Origin: Oncomelania hupensis
Lineage: Eukaryota; Mollusca; Gastropoda; Littorinimorpha; Pomatiopsidae
DNA: 64,000 bases
Assembly (NCBI GenBank): GCA_036898135.1
Contig: CM072511.1
Span: 28,127,110 to 28,191,109, forward strand
Direction of reading: 5' to 3'
Of this stretch, positions 55,934 to 64,000 are shown in pieces; position 1 is the stretch's first letter; every line of letters begins with the position of its first letter. The translations under genes were made by a program, and so were the position numbers. The notes under the pieces were generated by a model, which saw only the letters and a list, made by a program, of their open reading frames with translations, searched no databases and was not told where the DNA came from.

Positions 55934-58900
55934 TTACTGGGCGGGGACGAATTCTGGTGCTGTGGCCCTTAGTTGTGTTGGGTGGGCGACAGCTGCTGTG
56001 TCCTCCACGAGATGGCGACTGAGGTAGTCGGCTCCGTGGTTTTCTTTGCCGGGGATGTACTCGATCTGGAATGAGTATGCCTGAAGGGTGAGTGCCCATC
56101 TCATCAGGCGAGAGTTCAAAGACTTGGAGGCTGCCAGGAACGATAGTGGTTGGTGGTCCACCTGAACTGTGAAGTGGGTCCCATACAGGTAGAGTTGAAA
56201 CTTCTGTATGGCCCAGACTAGTCCAAGGCATTCTTTCTCCGACGTGGCGTAGTGGGTCTCGGCGGGTCTCAATTTTCTGCTGGCGTAAGCGACAGGGAAT
56301 AGCGTCTCGGCATTCTTGGGGTCGCGCTGTAGCAGTACTGCTCCGAGGCCTAAGTCGCTTGCGTCGGTGCGAAGAACGAATGGCTGAGTTAAATCGGGTA
56401 GGTGGAGTACTGGCGCCGATGTCATTCTGTCCTTGAGTGTTTGGAATGCTGTCTCGCATTCGGCTGTCCATACAACTTTGTCCGGGGCGATTTTCCGGGT
56501 TCCATTTGTCAGTGGTACGGCGATGCTGTTGTAGTTGGGGATGAACTTCTGGTAGAAGCCGCATAGTCCTAGAAATGACTGCACTTCCTTCTTTGTCTTG
56601 GGCCTAGGAGCGTCGAGTAGGCGTTTCACTGTCTTCTCTACCGGTCGCAGGCTTCCTTGACTGATGGTGTGTCCCAGAAATTCTAGCTCGGTGAATCCAA
56701 TCTGACATTTGGTGGGTCTTGCCGTCAATCCCGTGTCTCTGAGGCGGGCGAGTAGTTGTTGTAGGAGCGTGACATGTTCCTCCCACGTAGGTGTAGCGAT
56801 GAGGATGTCGTCCATAAACGAATGTAGGTGCTCGCTGCTCAGGGGTGCCAGGAGTTTTCGCATCATGGCGCTGAAGATGCTGGGTGCGTTGTGGAGTCCG
56901 AATGGAAGCACGTTGAATTCGAAGTGTCCTTCCATAGTGCTGAAAGCTAGGTACTTTCGGACTTGTGGTTGTACTGGTATCTGATAGTATCCTTTGCTGA
57001 GGTCGATACGTGAGAAGTACTTCGCTCGCTGTAGCTTGGCAAATAGGTCTGTCTGGTCCGGGAGTGGCTCTGGCTGGAACTGCGTTACCGCATTCAGGAG
57101 TCTGAAGTCGATGCACAGTCGATGCTCTCCGTTGGGTTTTCGCAACAATACCGTGCCTGCGCTGTAGGGTGAGGTAGACTCTGAGATGATTCCGGCTGCC
57201 AGTAAGGTGTCTATCTCTTCCTTGATGGCTCGCTGCTGCGACAGTGGCATCGGGTAGAGCTTCTGGCGGACGGGTGTTGGGTCGGTCACCGTTAAGGTTA
57301 CTTCGACGAGGTCTGTCCTCCCTGGTCGGTCTGTTAGCACAGTCTGATGTTGTCGAATGACCTGTAGTACTTGCTGTCGCTGTTTGGCGGCTAGGTCTCT
57401 GTTGAGTATCACGTCTTTGTAGGTTTCTTTGGAGTGCAGGGGATACTCTACTGCATTGGTCTCCATGCTTTCTCCTTCTTCCGCGATGGCGATGGCTAAC
57501 AAGTTGTGAGTGCTGGGGGTCGCTGGTCGGTCCGTATACTTCTTGAGGAGATTAATGTGGTGGTATCGGGCTCTCCCGTTCACCTCTACTTGGTAGACTG
57601 TCTTGGATTTCTTGGCAGTCACCCGGTACGGTCCTCTCCAAGCGATGTCCAGCTTGTTGGTTCCACTTGGAAGTAAGAGTAGCACTTGATCGCCGACTTG
57701 CAGTTCTCTGTCCTTCGCGTGGCGGTTGTAGTACTTCGCCTGACGGGCTCTTGCCTTCTTCAGTGCTTCACCAGCTTTCTTCCACGTTGCTTTGAGGGTT
57801 TCCTGCAGGTCTGCGACGTACTTGGTGGCACCTCTTGGTGTGTCGTCTATCTTGGCCTCCGTCCAACTTCTGCGTAGGGCTTCTAGCGGTCCTGCTAGAG
57901 GTCTGCCGAATAGCAATGTTGACGGGGTGTAGCCTGTGGCTGCATGGGGTGTTTCTCGGTATGCGAACAGTGCCGCATTCACGTAGGTGTCCCACGCTTC
58001 TGGATTGTCGTCGGCGACTTTCCTGAGGATGGTGAGAAGGGTTCCATTCAGTCTTTCTACTTGTCCGTTGCTGGCTGGGTGGTATGGTGGTGTGCGAATG
58101 TGATGAACTTGTATCAACTCGAACACGTCTTGCATCAGGCGGCCGGTGAACTGAGATCCGTTGTCCGTTCTAATGCTGTCCGGGAATCCGACTCTGGTAA
58201 AGATGGCGATGAGTGCATCTGCAATCTTCTTGGTGTCTATCGCTGGCAACGGGACTGCTTCGCACCACATCGTACATGCGTCGACGAGTGTGAGTAGAAA
58301 TCTGTTCCTCTTCTTGGTCATGGGCAGTGGTCCCACTATGTCTACTGAGACTTGCTGGAATGGCACGCCGACTACTACCGATGGTCCTAAGGTAACTGGT
58401 ACGGTGTGATGTCGCGGGGAATATCGTTGACATTGGTGGCAAGATTTCACGTAGCGCTTGACCTCCTCCGTGATTCCTGGCCAATAGTAGTGTGCGCTGA
58501 TTCTCTGCACTGTGGCTCCAATTCCCATGTGTCCGCTGAGTGGCATGCTGTGGCCTAATTCTAGTACTTGGGCTCGAAGGGTGGCTGGTAGTACTAGTTG
58601 GGTGTGATCTCCATCTCCTTGTCGATGTAGAACTCCCTCTTCCATGTAGAAGTCTCCCTTGTGCGGGGGTGTGTGCGCCTTGGGTAGCTTCTGGAAGCAC
58701 TTCGCTATCGAGGTGTCTTCTTTCTGTGCTGTTTTGATCTCTTCGAGTCCTGGATTCGGAGCGAACTCGGGCTGGGGTGGTTGGGTTTTAGCTTGGGCCC
58801 TGGTTTGCACTGCAGCTATCTCTACAGTTTTAGGGGGCGTGCCTAAGAACACATACCTACAACCTAGCACTAGATCATACAGGGGTTTCTGTAAAACAGC

Positions 58901-60517
58901 TGCTTGGATTCGTCCTGTGACGTACCTACTCTCTACTTCGATCCAAGCTATTGGGCAAGTAGTCGTCGGTTTCGTCAAGTCTGCTCCTTGTAAGTCGACT
59001 GTCTTGTCTGTCAAGTCCGCGCGCGATACAAGAGACTCGCTAACTATCGCGTCGTATGATAGACCTGTGTCATACAGACAGTTCGCTTCTTTTCCGTTGA
59101 CCTTGACCGTGTCTGTCACCGATGGGTGATCTCCGATCGTGTGTGGCTTGTTACCGCTACTTTGAGTTAGAACTCTGTGCGCTGGCCGGCTTTCGCGCTC
59201 TTCCCTACGTTGTGCGGCCAACTTGAAACATTCTGCGGTGGAGTGATTGTTTCTGTTGCAGAACGAACAATACCGTCTCTGTTCTGCGGGACCTCTTTTC
59301 CCGAATTCCGTGTTGGGTCCTTTATTCTGCCCAGGTCTGGGGTTATTCGGCTTGTTCGCGGTGCGCTCCTCCCGGTTAGGGCTTCGTTTCTGTGCCTCTT
59401 TCCCGTTAGGCTTTAGGTCTCGCCTGAAGCTCTTGGCTTCTCCGTGTGCGGCCACGTACCTATCTGCGACCTTGACCAGATCTTCCAGTCTTTCCGCGCC
59501 CTGTTCTACTGAGAATGTTCTCAGCTCGGGGGTCATGGTTTCCCGTAGCTGTTCCCATACTAACAGTTCTGTCAGTCCATCATACGTCTTAGCCGTGGCT
59601 GACTGGCTAATCCACTTATCCAGCGTTGTGGACAACCGATCCGCGAACTGCGCATAGCTCTCTCCTTTCACTCTCCGATTGGTGCGGAATTTTTGCCGAT
59701 AGCATTCTCCTGTTAGTTCGAATCCCGTTAGGAGTGCCTCTTTTACTTTGTGATAGTCAGTCACTCTGTCAGTCGGTAGCTTACTGTAGATGTCATAAGC
59801 CTTTCCTCTAAGCCCGTGACTAAGCTTGAAAGACCAATGAGTGGGATCTAGTTTGTACTCTGTTGCTAGACGCTCAAACCTAGTCAGATAGAGATCTAGA
59901 CCTTCTTCTCTCTCATTGAATGTCCCCAGTGGGAATGACATTCCTTGTACAGGGTTGGATGCTACCTCTAGCTGATCTGAGTGGGTAGGGGTTGAGGAAG
60001 AACTTGAAGCTCCTGATCCCAATCTTCTTAGCTCTAACTCATGCTGTCTTTCTTTTTCCTTTTCTTCCCTCTCTTTTTCTTTTTCTGCCCTTTCTTTTTC
60101 TTTTTCTGCCCGCTCATACTCCCATCTCCTACTTTCTGCTTCTCTCTCTGCTGCTAATGCTGCCTTCTTCTGTTCTCCTTCTAATTCTAGTTTCTTCTGT
60201 TCTCTTGCTGCTTCTAATTCTAGTTTCTTTTGCTCTGCTTCTAACTTCTTCTGCTCTGCTTCTAGTTCTAATTTCTTTTGCTCTGCTTCTAACTTCTTCT
60301 GCTCTGCTTCTAATGCTAGTTTCTTCTGCTCTGCTTCTAGTTCTAATTTTCTCTGTTCTGCTTCGAGTTTCTTCTGTTCTCTCTCTGCTGCTCTCTCTGC
60401 CTTAGCCTCCTGTTTCTCTACCTCTGCATTTATATACGCAATTAGGTCTCCCCCTGCTAAGTGTAAAGCTTCGCCTAGTTCCTTGAAGCGCAATCTCAAG
60501 GCCACTGGGTCCGACAT
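55934..60517 (-). CDS. Gag-Pol polyprotein, GMR1 order (Gag, PR, IN, RT, RH)
   Basis: A single 1,527-residue frame; the first ATG is at 60517 (MSDPVALRLRF). Residues 35-165 are a long Glu/Lys/Ala/Leu helix built of EQKKLE repeats, probably a coiled coil. Residues about 190-375 are a capsid-like domain whose C-terminal half (YRQKFR, ELLVWEQL, MTPELRTF) resembles SCAN domains. The zinc knuckle CSFCNRNNHSTAEC is at about 415. Protease YDTG is at about 480. Integrase: HX4H...CX2C at about 660-700, then D of SVDIVGPL, D of TDNGSQF and E of NGQVERLNG at about 725, 780 and 820, and a C-terminal barrel. RT: LCIDFRLLN and FMDDILIA at about 1135 and 1235. RNase H: RTDASD, KECLGLVW, VDHQPL at 1385-1450. 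No frameshift separates Gag from Pol, so both would be made as one precursor. Confidence 0.95.
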   Translation of the reverse strand: MSDPVALRLRFKELGEALHLAGGDLIAYINAEVEKQEAKAERAAEREQKKLEAEQRKLELEAEQKKLALEAEQKKLEAEQKKLELEAEQKKLEAEQKKLELEAAREQKKLELEGEQKKAALAAEREAESRRWEYERAEKEKERAEKEKEREEKEKERQHELELRRLGSGASSSSSTPTHSDQLEVASNPVQGMSFPLGTFNEREEGLDLYLTRFERLATEYKLDPTHWSFKLSHGLRGKAYDIYSKLPTDRVTDYHKVKEALLTGFELTGECYRQKFRTNRRVKGESYAQFADRLSTTLDKWISQSATAKTYDGLTELLVWEQLRETMTPELRTFSVEQGAERLEDLVKVADRYVAAHGEAKSFRRDLKPNGKEAQKRSPNREERTANKPNNPRPGQNKGPNTEFGKRGPAEQRRYCSFCNRNNHSTAECFKLAAQRREERESRPAHRVLTQSSGNKPHTIGDHPSVTDTVKVNGKEANCLYDTGLSYDAIVSESLVSRADLTDKTVDLQGADLTKPTTTCPIAWIEVESRYVTGRIQAAVLQKPLYDLVLGCRYVFLGTPPKTVEIAAVQTRAQAKTQPPQPEFAPNPGLEEIKTAQKEDTSIAKCFQKLPKAHTPPHKGDFYMEEGVLHRQGDGDHTQLVLPATLRAQVLELGHSMPLSGHMGIGATVQRISAHYYWPGITEEVKRYVKSCHQCQRYSPRHHTVPVTLGPSVVVGVPFQQVSVDIVGPLPMTKKRNRFLLTLVDACTMWCEAVPLPAIDTKKIADALIAIFTRVGFPDSIRTDNGSQFTGRLMQDVFELIQVHHIRTPPYHPASNGQVERLNGTLLTILRKVADDNPEAWDTYVNAALFAYRETPHAATGYTPSTLLFGRPLAGPLEALRRSWTEAKIDDTPRGATKYVADLQETLKATWKKAGEALKKARARQAKYYNRHAKDRELQVGDQVLLLLPSGTNKLDIAWRGPYRVTAKKSKTVYQVEVNGRARYHHINLLKKYTDRPATPSTHNLLAIAIAEEGESMETNAVEYPLHSKETYKDVILNRDLAAKQRQQVLQVIRQHQTVLTDRPGRTDLVEVTLTVTDPTPVRQKLYPMPLSQQRAIKEEIDTLLAAGIISESTSPYSAGTVLLRKPNGEHRLCIDFRLLNAVTQFQPEPLPDQTDLFAKLQRAKYFSRIDLSKGYYQIPVQPQVRKYLAFSTMEGHFEFNVLPFGLHNAPSIFSAMMRKLLAPLSSEHLHSFMDDILIATPTWEEHVTLLQQLLARLRDTGLTARPTKCQIGFTELEFLGHTISQGSLRPVEKTVKRLLDAPRPKTKKEVQSFLGLCGFYQKFIPNYNSIAVPLTNGTRKIAPDKVVWTAECETAFQTLKDRMTSAPVLHLPDLTQPFVLRTDASDLGLGAVLLQRDPKNAETLFPVAYASRKLRPAETHYATSEKECLGLVWAIQKFQLYLYGTHFTVQVDHQPLSFLAASKSLNSRLMRWALTLQAYSFQIEYIPGKENHGADYLSRHLVEDTAAVAHPTQLRATAPEFVPAQ

Positions 60518-60860
60518 TGCCAAACGTGTCTATGAACAACCTCTGAATCACGTGGAATACCAAAACACTAGCAATATTGCAAGTCAATAAAAACAATGCA
60601 AAGACCATACAATTCGTAATCAATAATAGAATAAAACAAGAGTCAAATGGCATACAACAGTTACTTAAGCAAAACCTGCAAAAGAACAATGCAACATACA
60701 GACACAAAAATATTTGAAGCAAAAAAGTTTTTAACTAAAGAATAGTGCACCCAACTGATCAGTATTATACCCTTACACTATTCTAAGTTATTCTACTTCT
60801 ACTGTTATCTAATTTTATTGTACTTAGGTCCGGTTATACCCAATTCCTATTATACACAGA

Positions 60861-60877
60861 TCCTGGCAGGCTCGCCA
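60861..60877 (-). promoter_or_regulatory. Primer-binding site, tRNA-Arg type
   Basis: The plus strand reads TCCTGGCAGGCTCGCCA, ending in CCA seven bases before the LTR at 60885. It matches the 3' end of animal tRNA-Arg(ACG), with sequence recalled from fly and human genes, so its complement would bind that tRNA. The seven-base gap to the LTR is longer than the usual zero to three. Confidence 0.7.
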
Positions 60878-60884
60878 ATTAAAG

Positions 60885-61967
60885 TGTCACGTGGGGTTTA
60901 TGGGCTCTGCACAATGGAATTATGGACCCTCACGTTTATTCGGTGGGAACTGCTAGTACGTTACCCTATGAATTACTTTAATAAATTTATTTGTTTAGCT
61001 CGTTCTGTGTTAAGGTTGGGGTACAGACATAGATAGAAAAATGGTAAAAGAATACTGTCACACTAGCTTTCACACGGCTATGAATCATATGTAGTCCAGC
61101 CTTTTGATAACAGTTAAAATCACACATTTATTTCTTCTACTCTATACAAGGTTCTCTAAGTACTAATCTAACTTAAAAAGTCTCTTTCAATGCTAATAGT
61201 TCGATCGCTGATAGTCTATGCAGCTGTTCTATCTTCATCGGGCACTCGCTAGTATATCTCATGTAGATTTGGACTACTGTGGTCCGTCTTAGAGTTTCTG
61301 GATAGTTGGACTACTGTGGTCCTGTTCTGATCAGTTTAAGTGCACTGGGGAGAACACACTTAACTGGCGGGTGGTGCGGTCGAAGTCCTTCTGTGAGGTA
61401 GCTTCTGGTCCACCTGTGTCGTTGTGTAGTTGGGTTCCCTTGCCACGCTGTGGGGTCTGACAGGGTATTTTTCAAGGTAGCTCTGTCCGACTTGTGCGGT
61501 AGAGTCTCCTCAACCAACTGGTCGTTTCTGTGGAGTGGGGTGCACAGGATAGCTCGGGATAGCTCGGGATAGCTCGCCTGCCCGTCTGTCTGACAAGTTC
61601 AGGCCCGTAGTGACTTGATAGAATTCTAATATTCTAAGTCCTGCTTCCTGGTCTAAGTGTGTAGAGATTTCTCTGCCAGCTTTCTAGCTGTTAACACTTC
61701 GGTGTATTACTCCCAACTGACCAAAACTGTGTGTAGGTTCTCACACAGTCAAACTGGCTCCAACCACTTTGCCTAAGCTCTCCCATTGGTTCCAACGGTC
61801 CGATTCAAAACTCAAGTGCTGACGTCACTGCGCTGTGTGTGTGGCTCAGGCTCGCAGTGTGCTGTAATTTAATTGCTACAGTGTACTATACTAACTCTCT
61901 ACTGTTACAAAGGCTACACAAGGCTAAATAGTCGATAGGCAGAGTTTAAACTAGCCAATTCGTGACA
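60885..61967 (-). repeat. 5' LTR of the GMR1-type element (1,083 bp)
   Basis: Same length and, by eye, same sequence as the 3' LTR. Followed by the target-site copy CCGTG at 61968-61972. Confidence 0.95.
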
Positions 61968-62045
61968 CCGTGGTTTAGTCCATGAACGCACGGACTTTAA
62001 AGATACTGACACTCATGGTCCCAGACGGATGAGAATGCCAGAAGC
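61968..62045 (+). mobile_element. Right half of the SINE-like repeat split by the LTR element
   Basis: Resumes the SINE body interrupted at 54683: GACTTTAAAGATACTGACAC and CCAGACGGATGAGAATGCC. The SINE 3' end is decayed. Confidence 0.65.
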
Positions 62046-62145
62046 AAAAACATACCATTTCCCGTTTATAGCCGATCACAGGAGGGATGTAGAATGTAGG
62101 AGTGAGTGTGATTTCAAATTGTGCAGTTGTCGACATATCTATATA

Positions 62146-62862
62146 TCAGCGAAAATCGCGAGGTTCTTGCATTTATCAAATCTGTATGAACGTTGGTATG
62201 TTCATGAACGTTGGTTCATACAGACTTGATAAATGCGAGTGTTACGTTGAAACGCGAAGGATAGTATGTCAGAAGCGTGCACGATAGATCTAATCGTTTC
62301 GCTTTGCAAAGTATTCAATAGTAGAGTGTATTTACCTTTGATTTGAGTTTGCATTGTTGTCAGAAGAAGCTTTGTATAACGTTGATAATTTTCGTTAGTC
62401 GATATTATTGGAGAATTCTCTAGATCTGCGTGTTTACTGTCGATAGAAACTTCCCGGTAATTGTAGAAGTTTGAGAACGTTCCGGGAATGTGTATAGAGA
62501 TGTATGACGTAAGTCAGTGATGACGAACTTTATTTTGATTGGTGGTAAAGCGTCATCGGGAACATTCTGTCGTCATCTCGAACGAGAGAAAAATTATAAA
62601 ATGGATGCCCTGTGTGTGGGTGGTAAAAGTTGAGAGTGGCAAAGCGATTGAGCGATTGTATGCAGTTGTTGATGTGTGCTGAATAAAAGTGGAAAACTTC
62701 ATACCACGACTCCTGACTTGTTGATGATTGAACGGGCTGCGTGGATAAACGAATCTGAGTTACACCTATCAGGATTTCAAGCATCGGGGCTGAATCAACT
62801 ACTGATAGAAAAACACCAACATCGAACGAGTGTAACAGCGAGGACCCCGCGATTTTCGCTGA
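62146..62862. repeat. Inverted-repeat element, possible MITE or LTR relic
   Basis: Ends TCAGCGAAAATCGCGAGG (62146-) and CCCCGCGATTTTCGCTGA (-62862) are inverted over about 25 bp with three mismatches. Inside are a TATAAA at 62595, an AATAAA at 62682 and, just inside the left arm, a hairpin (62169-62191 with 62214-62236, 23-bp stem, one mismatch). The TATA and polyadenylation spacing is LTR-like, but no target duplication is seen for either reading. Confidence 0.45.
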
Positions 62863-62891
62863 CATTAGTTTTGAGACCTTGATATAGCCAT

Positions 62892-62922
62892 AGATATGTA
62901 GAGAGAGACTCTCTACATATCT
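62892..62922. other. Perfect 14-bp hairpin
   Basis: AGATATGTAGAGAG and CTCTCTACATATCT separated by AGA. It lies just beyond the inverted-repeat element; the partial direct repeat GATATAGCC flanks it. Confidence 0.8.
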
Positions 62923-62929
62923 CTGATAT

Positions 62930-64000
62930 AGCCTAATTATAGGAGAAAAAGACGCATAAGCCTATGATAGACGCTCGCCTTCCAGAAACAGGCGCCTGTG
63001 AGATCAGTTTATCACTTCAACGCGCACTGTTAGCAGTAGGGGTACGGCACTCTACTACTCTGCATTAAACGCAATAAAGACGGGTTAATGTTAATCAGAG
63101 AAGACGTGTGTCATTCCAAAGTAACCGGATATAGCACACGGTTAGAAAACATAGGCTTAATCTTAAGTAAATCATGTGCTGCATTTAATGGAGAGAAGAA
63201 AATAAAACCGCAAAACAATCTCATTGACCTAAGTAAGTTAATTATCAGTTCTAGTAATTAGCCCACACCTACTACTCTATAAGTCTGAAACATACCTTTA
63301 GCTTAAAGAATGCAGATACATTATAATACATAGTCGAATGAATGCAGTAGTACTAATAGTAGTAGCAAAGACTAATCATAAAGCTTTGGTAGCAGTGTTC
63401 AAATATACAACAGTTGAATAACATCACCTTGGAAAGAAGTATGTGATAAAGTAACCAAAGGTGCAATTATGGTACACTTATCTTGTAATGAAATGTTTTT
63501 AAAACTGGACAAGGCAGTAAAACATAATATATATAAACCTAAAATATTAACAGCTTTAAATTGTCCTAGACATATATAAAAATATATATATATATTAAAA
63601 TTAAGTATGAATTCCCGGAGTACTAAATATTCTTCAGATGATGCTAGACATTGTACAGGTAAATCATATTTTGTTCGAGTGCCCAGTCATCTTTTCCAAA
63701 TTAAAAGAGGGAGGTCTGAATACTTCAGGACTTTGGTCAATCAAAACTAAGATATTTTATATAATCCAAATATCGTTAAAATTGTTATTGCCGTTTTAAA
63801 ATCTTCAGTTGGTAGAATTTTTATAAATTTGTTTTTAAGGTTCATTAATTATCATTTTTGTTTGTTTGTTGTTATTTTTGTTGTTGTTGTTGTCTAAAAT
63901 CATCAATGTATGAACAGATGTGAAATTAAATAACTAAATAATAAACTAATACTTACAATGAAGGATACAGTGACACTAACCGTAGTCTATATAATTTATT
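62930..64000. other. No gene recognised
   Basis: AT-rich sequence with a short (TA)n at about 63580 and a (GTT)n at 63866-63894. Confidence 0.4.

Larger units (their letters stand above)
54684..61967 (-). mobile_element. Complete GMR1-type Ty3/Gypsy LTR retrotransposon
   Basis: A 7,284-bp element in minus orientation: 5' LTR (61967-60885), primer site, one gag-pol frame (60517-55934), purine tract, 3' LTR (55766-54684). The 1,083-bp LTRs look identical and begin TGTCACG and end CGTGACA on the plus strand. CCGTG at 54679-54683 and 61968-61972 is a 5-bp target duplication. The pol order protease, integrase, RT, RNase H identifies the GMR1 group of Ty3/Gypsy, known from fish and invertebrates, and differs from the usual RT-RH-integrase order. 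With no stop codon, identical LTRs and clean target site, insertion must be recent. Confidence 0.95.

Overview
This window is eukaryotic and repeat-rich. Introns, tRNA-derived SINEs, several LINE lineages, LTR elements and long microsatellites all point to a metazoan. The PDZ/PTB gene, the mix of non-LTR lineages and the GMR1-order Ty3/Gypsy element suggest a lophotrochozoan, most likely a mollusc; that is inference, because no diagnostic gene is present. All calls are by eye, with no database search.

Host genes. From about 15.4 kb leftwards on the minus strand lies an RGS12-type regulator of G-protein signalling. Five coding exons (13022 down to 5349) join with consistent phases to give 837 codons: PDZ domain, PTB domain, then a long Ser/Asp-rich linker. 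The RGS, Ras-binding and GoLoco parts are expected left of base 1. A candidate untranslated first exon lies at 15190-15420. Inside its largest intron, on the opposite strand, is a small three-exon gene (8803-10009) with clear splice sites but a one-base frame break in exon 2. A second, unrecognised Ser-rich coding exon (minus, 32870-35291) ends at a good splice donor.

Mobile DNA. 0.7-1.6 kb: LINE with a twin-primed 5' inversion and a 10-bp target duplication. 2.6-3.2 kb and 16.1-16.7 kb: LINE tails. 7386-8110: MITE with CAGGG termini. 19.9-28.1 kb: near-complete two-ORF LINE (zinc-knuckle ORF1; endonuclease-RT-RNase H ORF2) with one frameshift at a 10-G run. 29.7-30.2 kb: two tRNA-derived SINEs with perfect target duplications. 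30.8-32.3 kb and 47 kb: more LINE tails ending in (GGATA)n. 37.1-39.5 kb: an 18-bp / 33-bp minisatellite that keeps long frames open on both strands. 40.3-41.0 kb: duplicated unit with telomere-like CCCTAA repeats and a CRE-centred palindrome. 41.2-45.1 kb: dead LINE split by a 1,000-bp solo LTR. 51.8-54.2 kb: a TATA-bearing repeat family, one copy embedded in (CTAT)n. 54,684-61,967: complete LTR retrotransposon with two 1,083-bp LTRs, one intact 1,527-aa gag-pol frame, a tRNA-Arg-like primer site and a 5-bp target duplication, inserted in an older SINE.

The strongest observation is this last element. Its pol order is protease, integrase, reverse transcriptase, RNase H, so integrase precedes RT as in GMR1-type Ty3/Gypsy elements. 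Its Gag resembles the vertebrate SCAN domain, and the LTRs look identical, so it appears very young and possibly still active.
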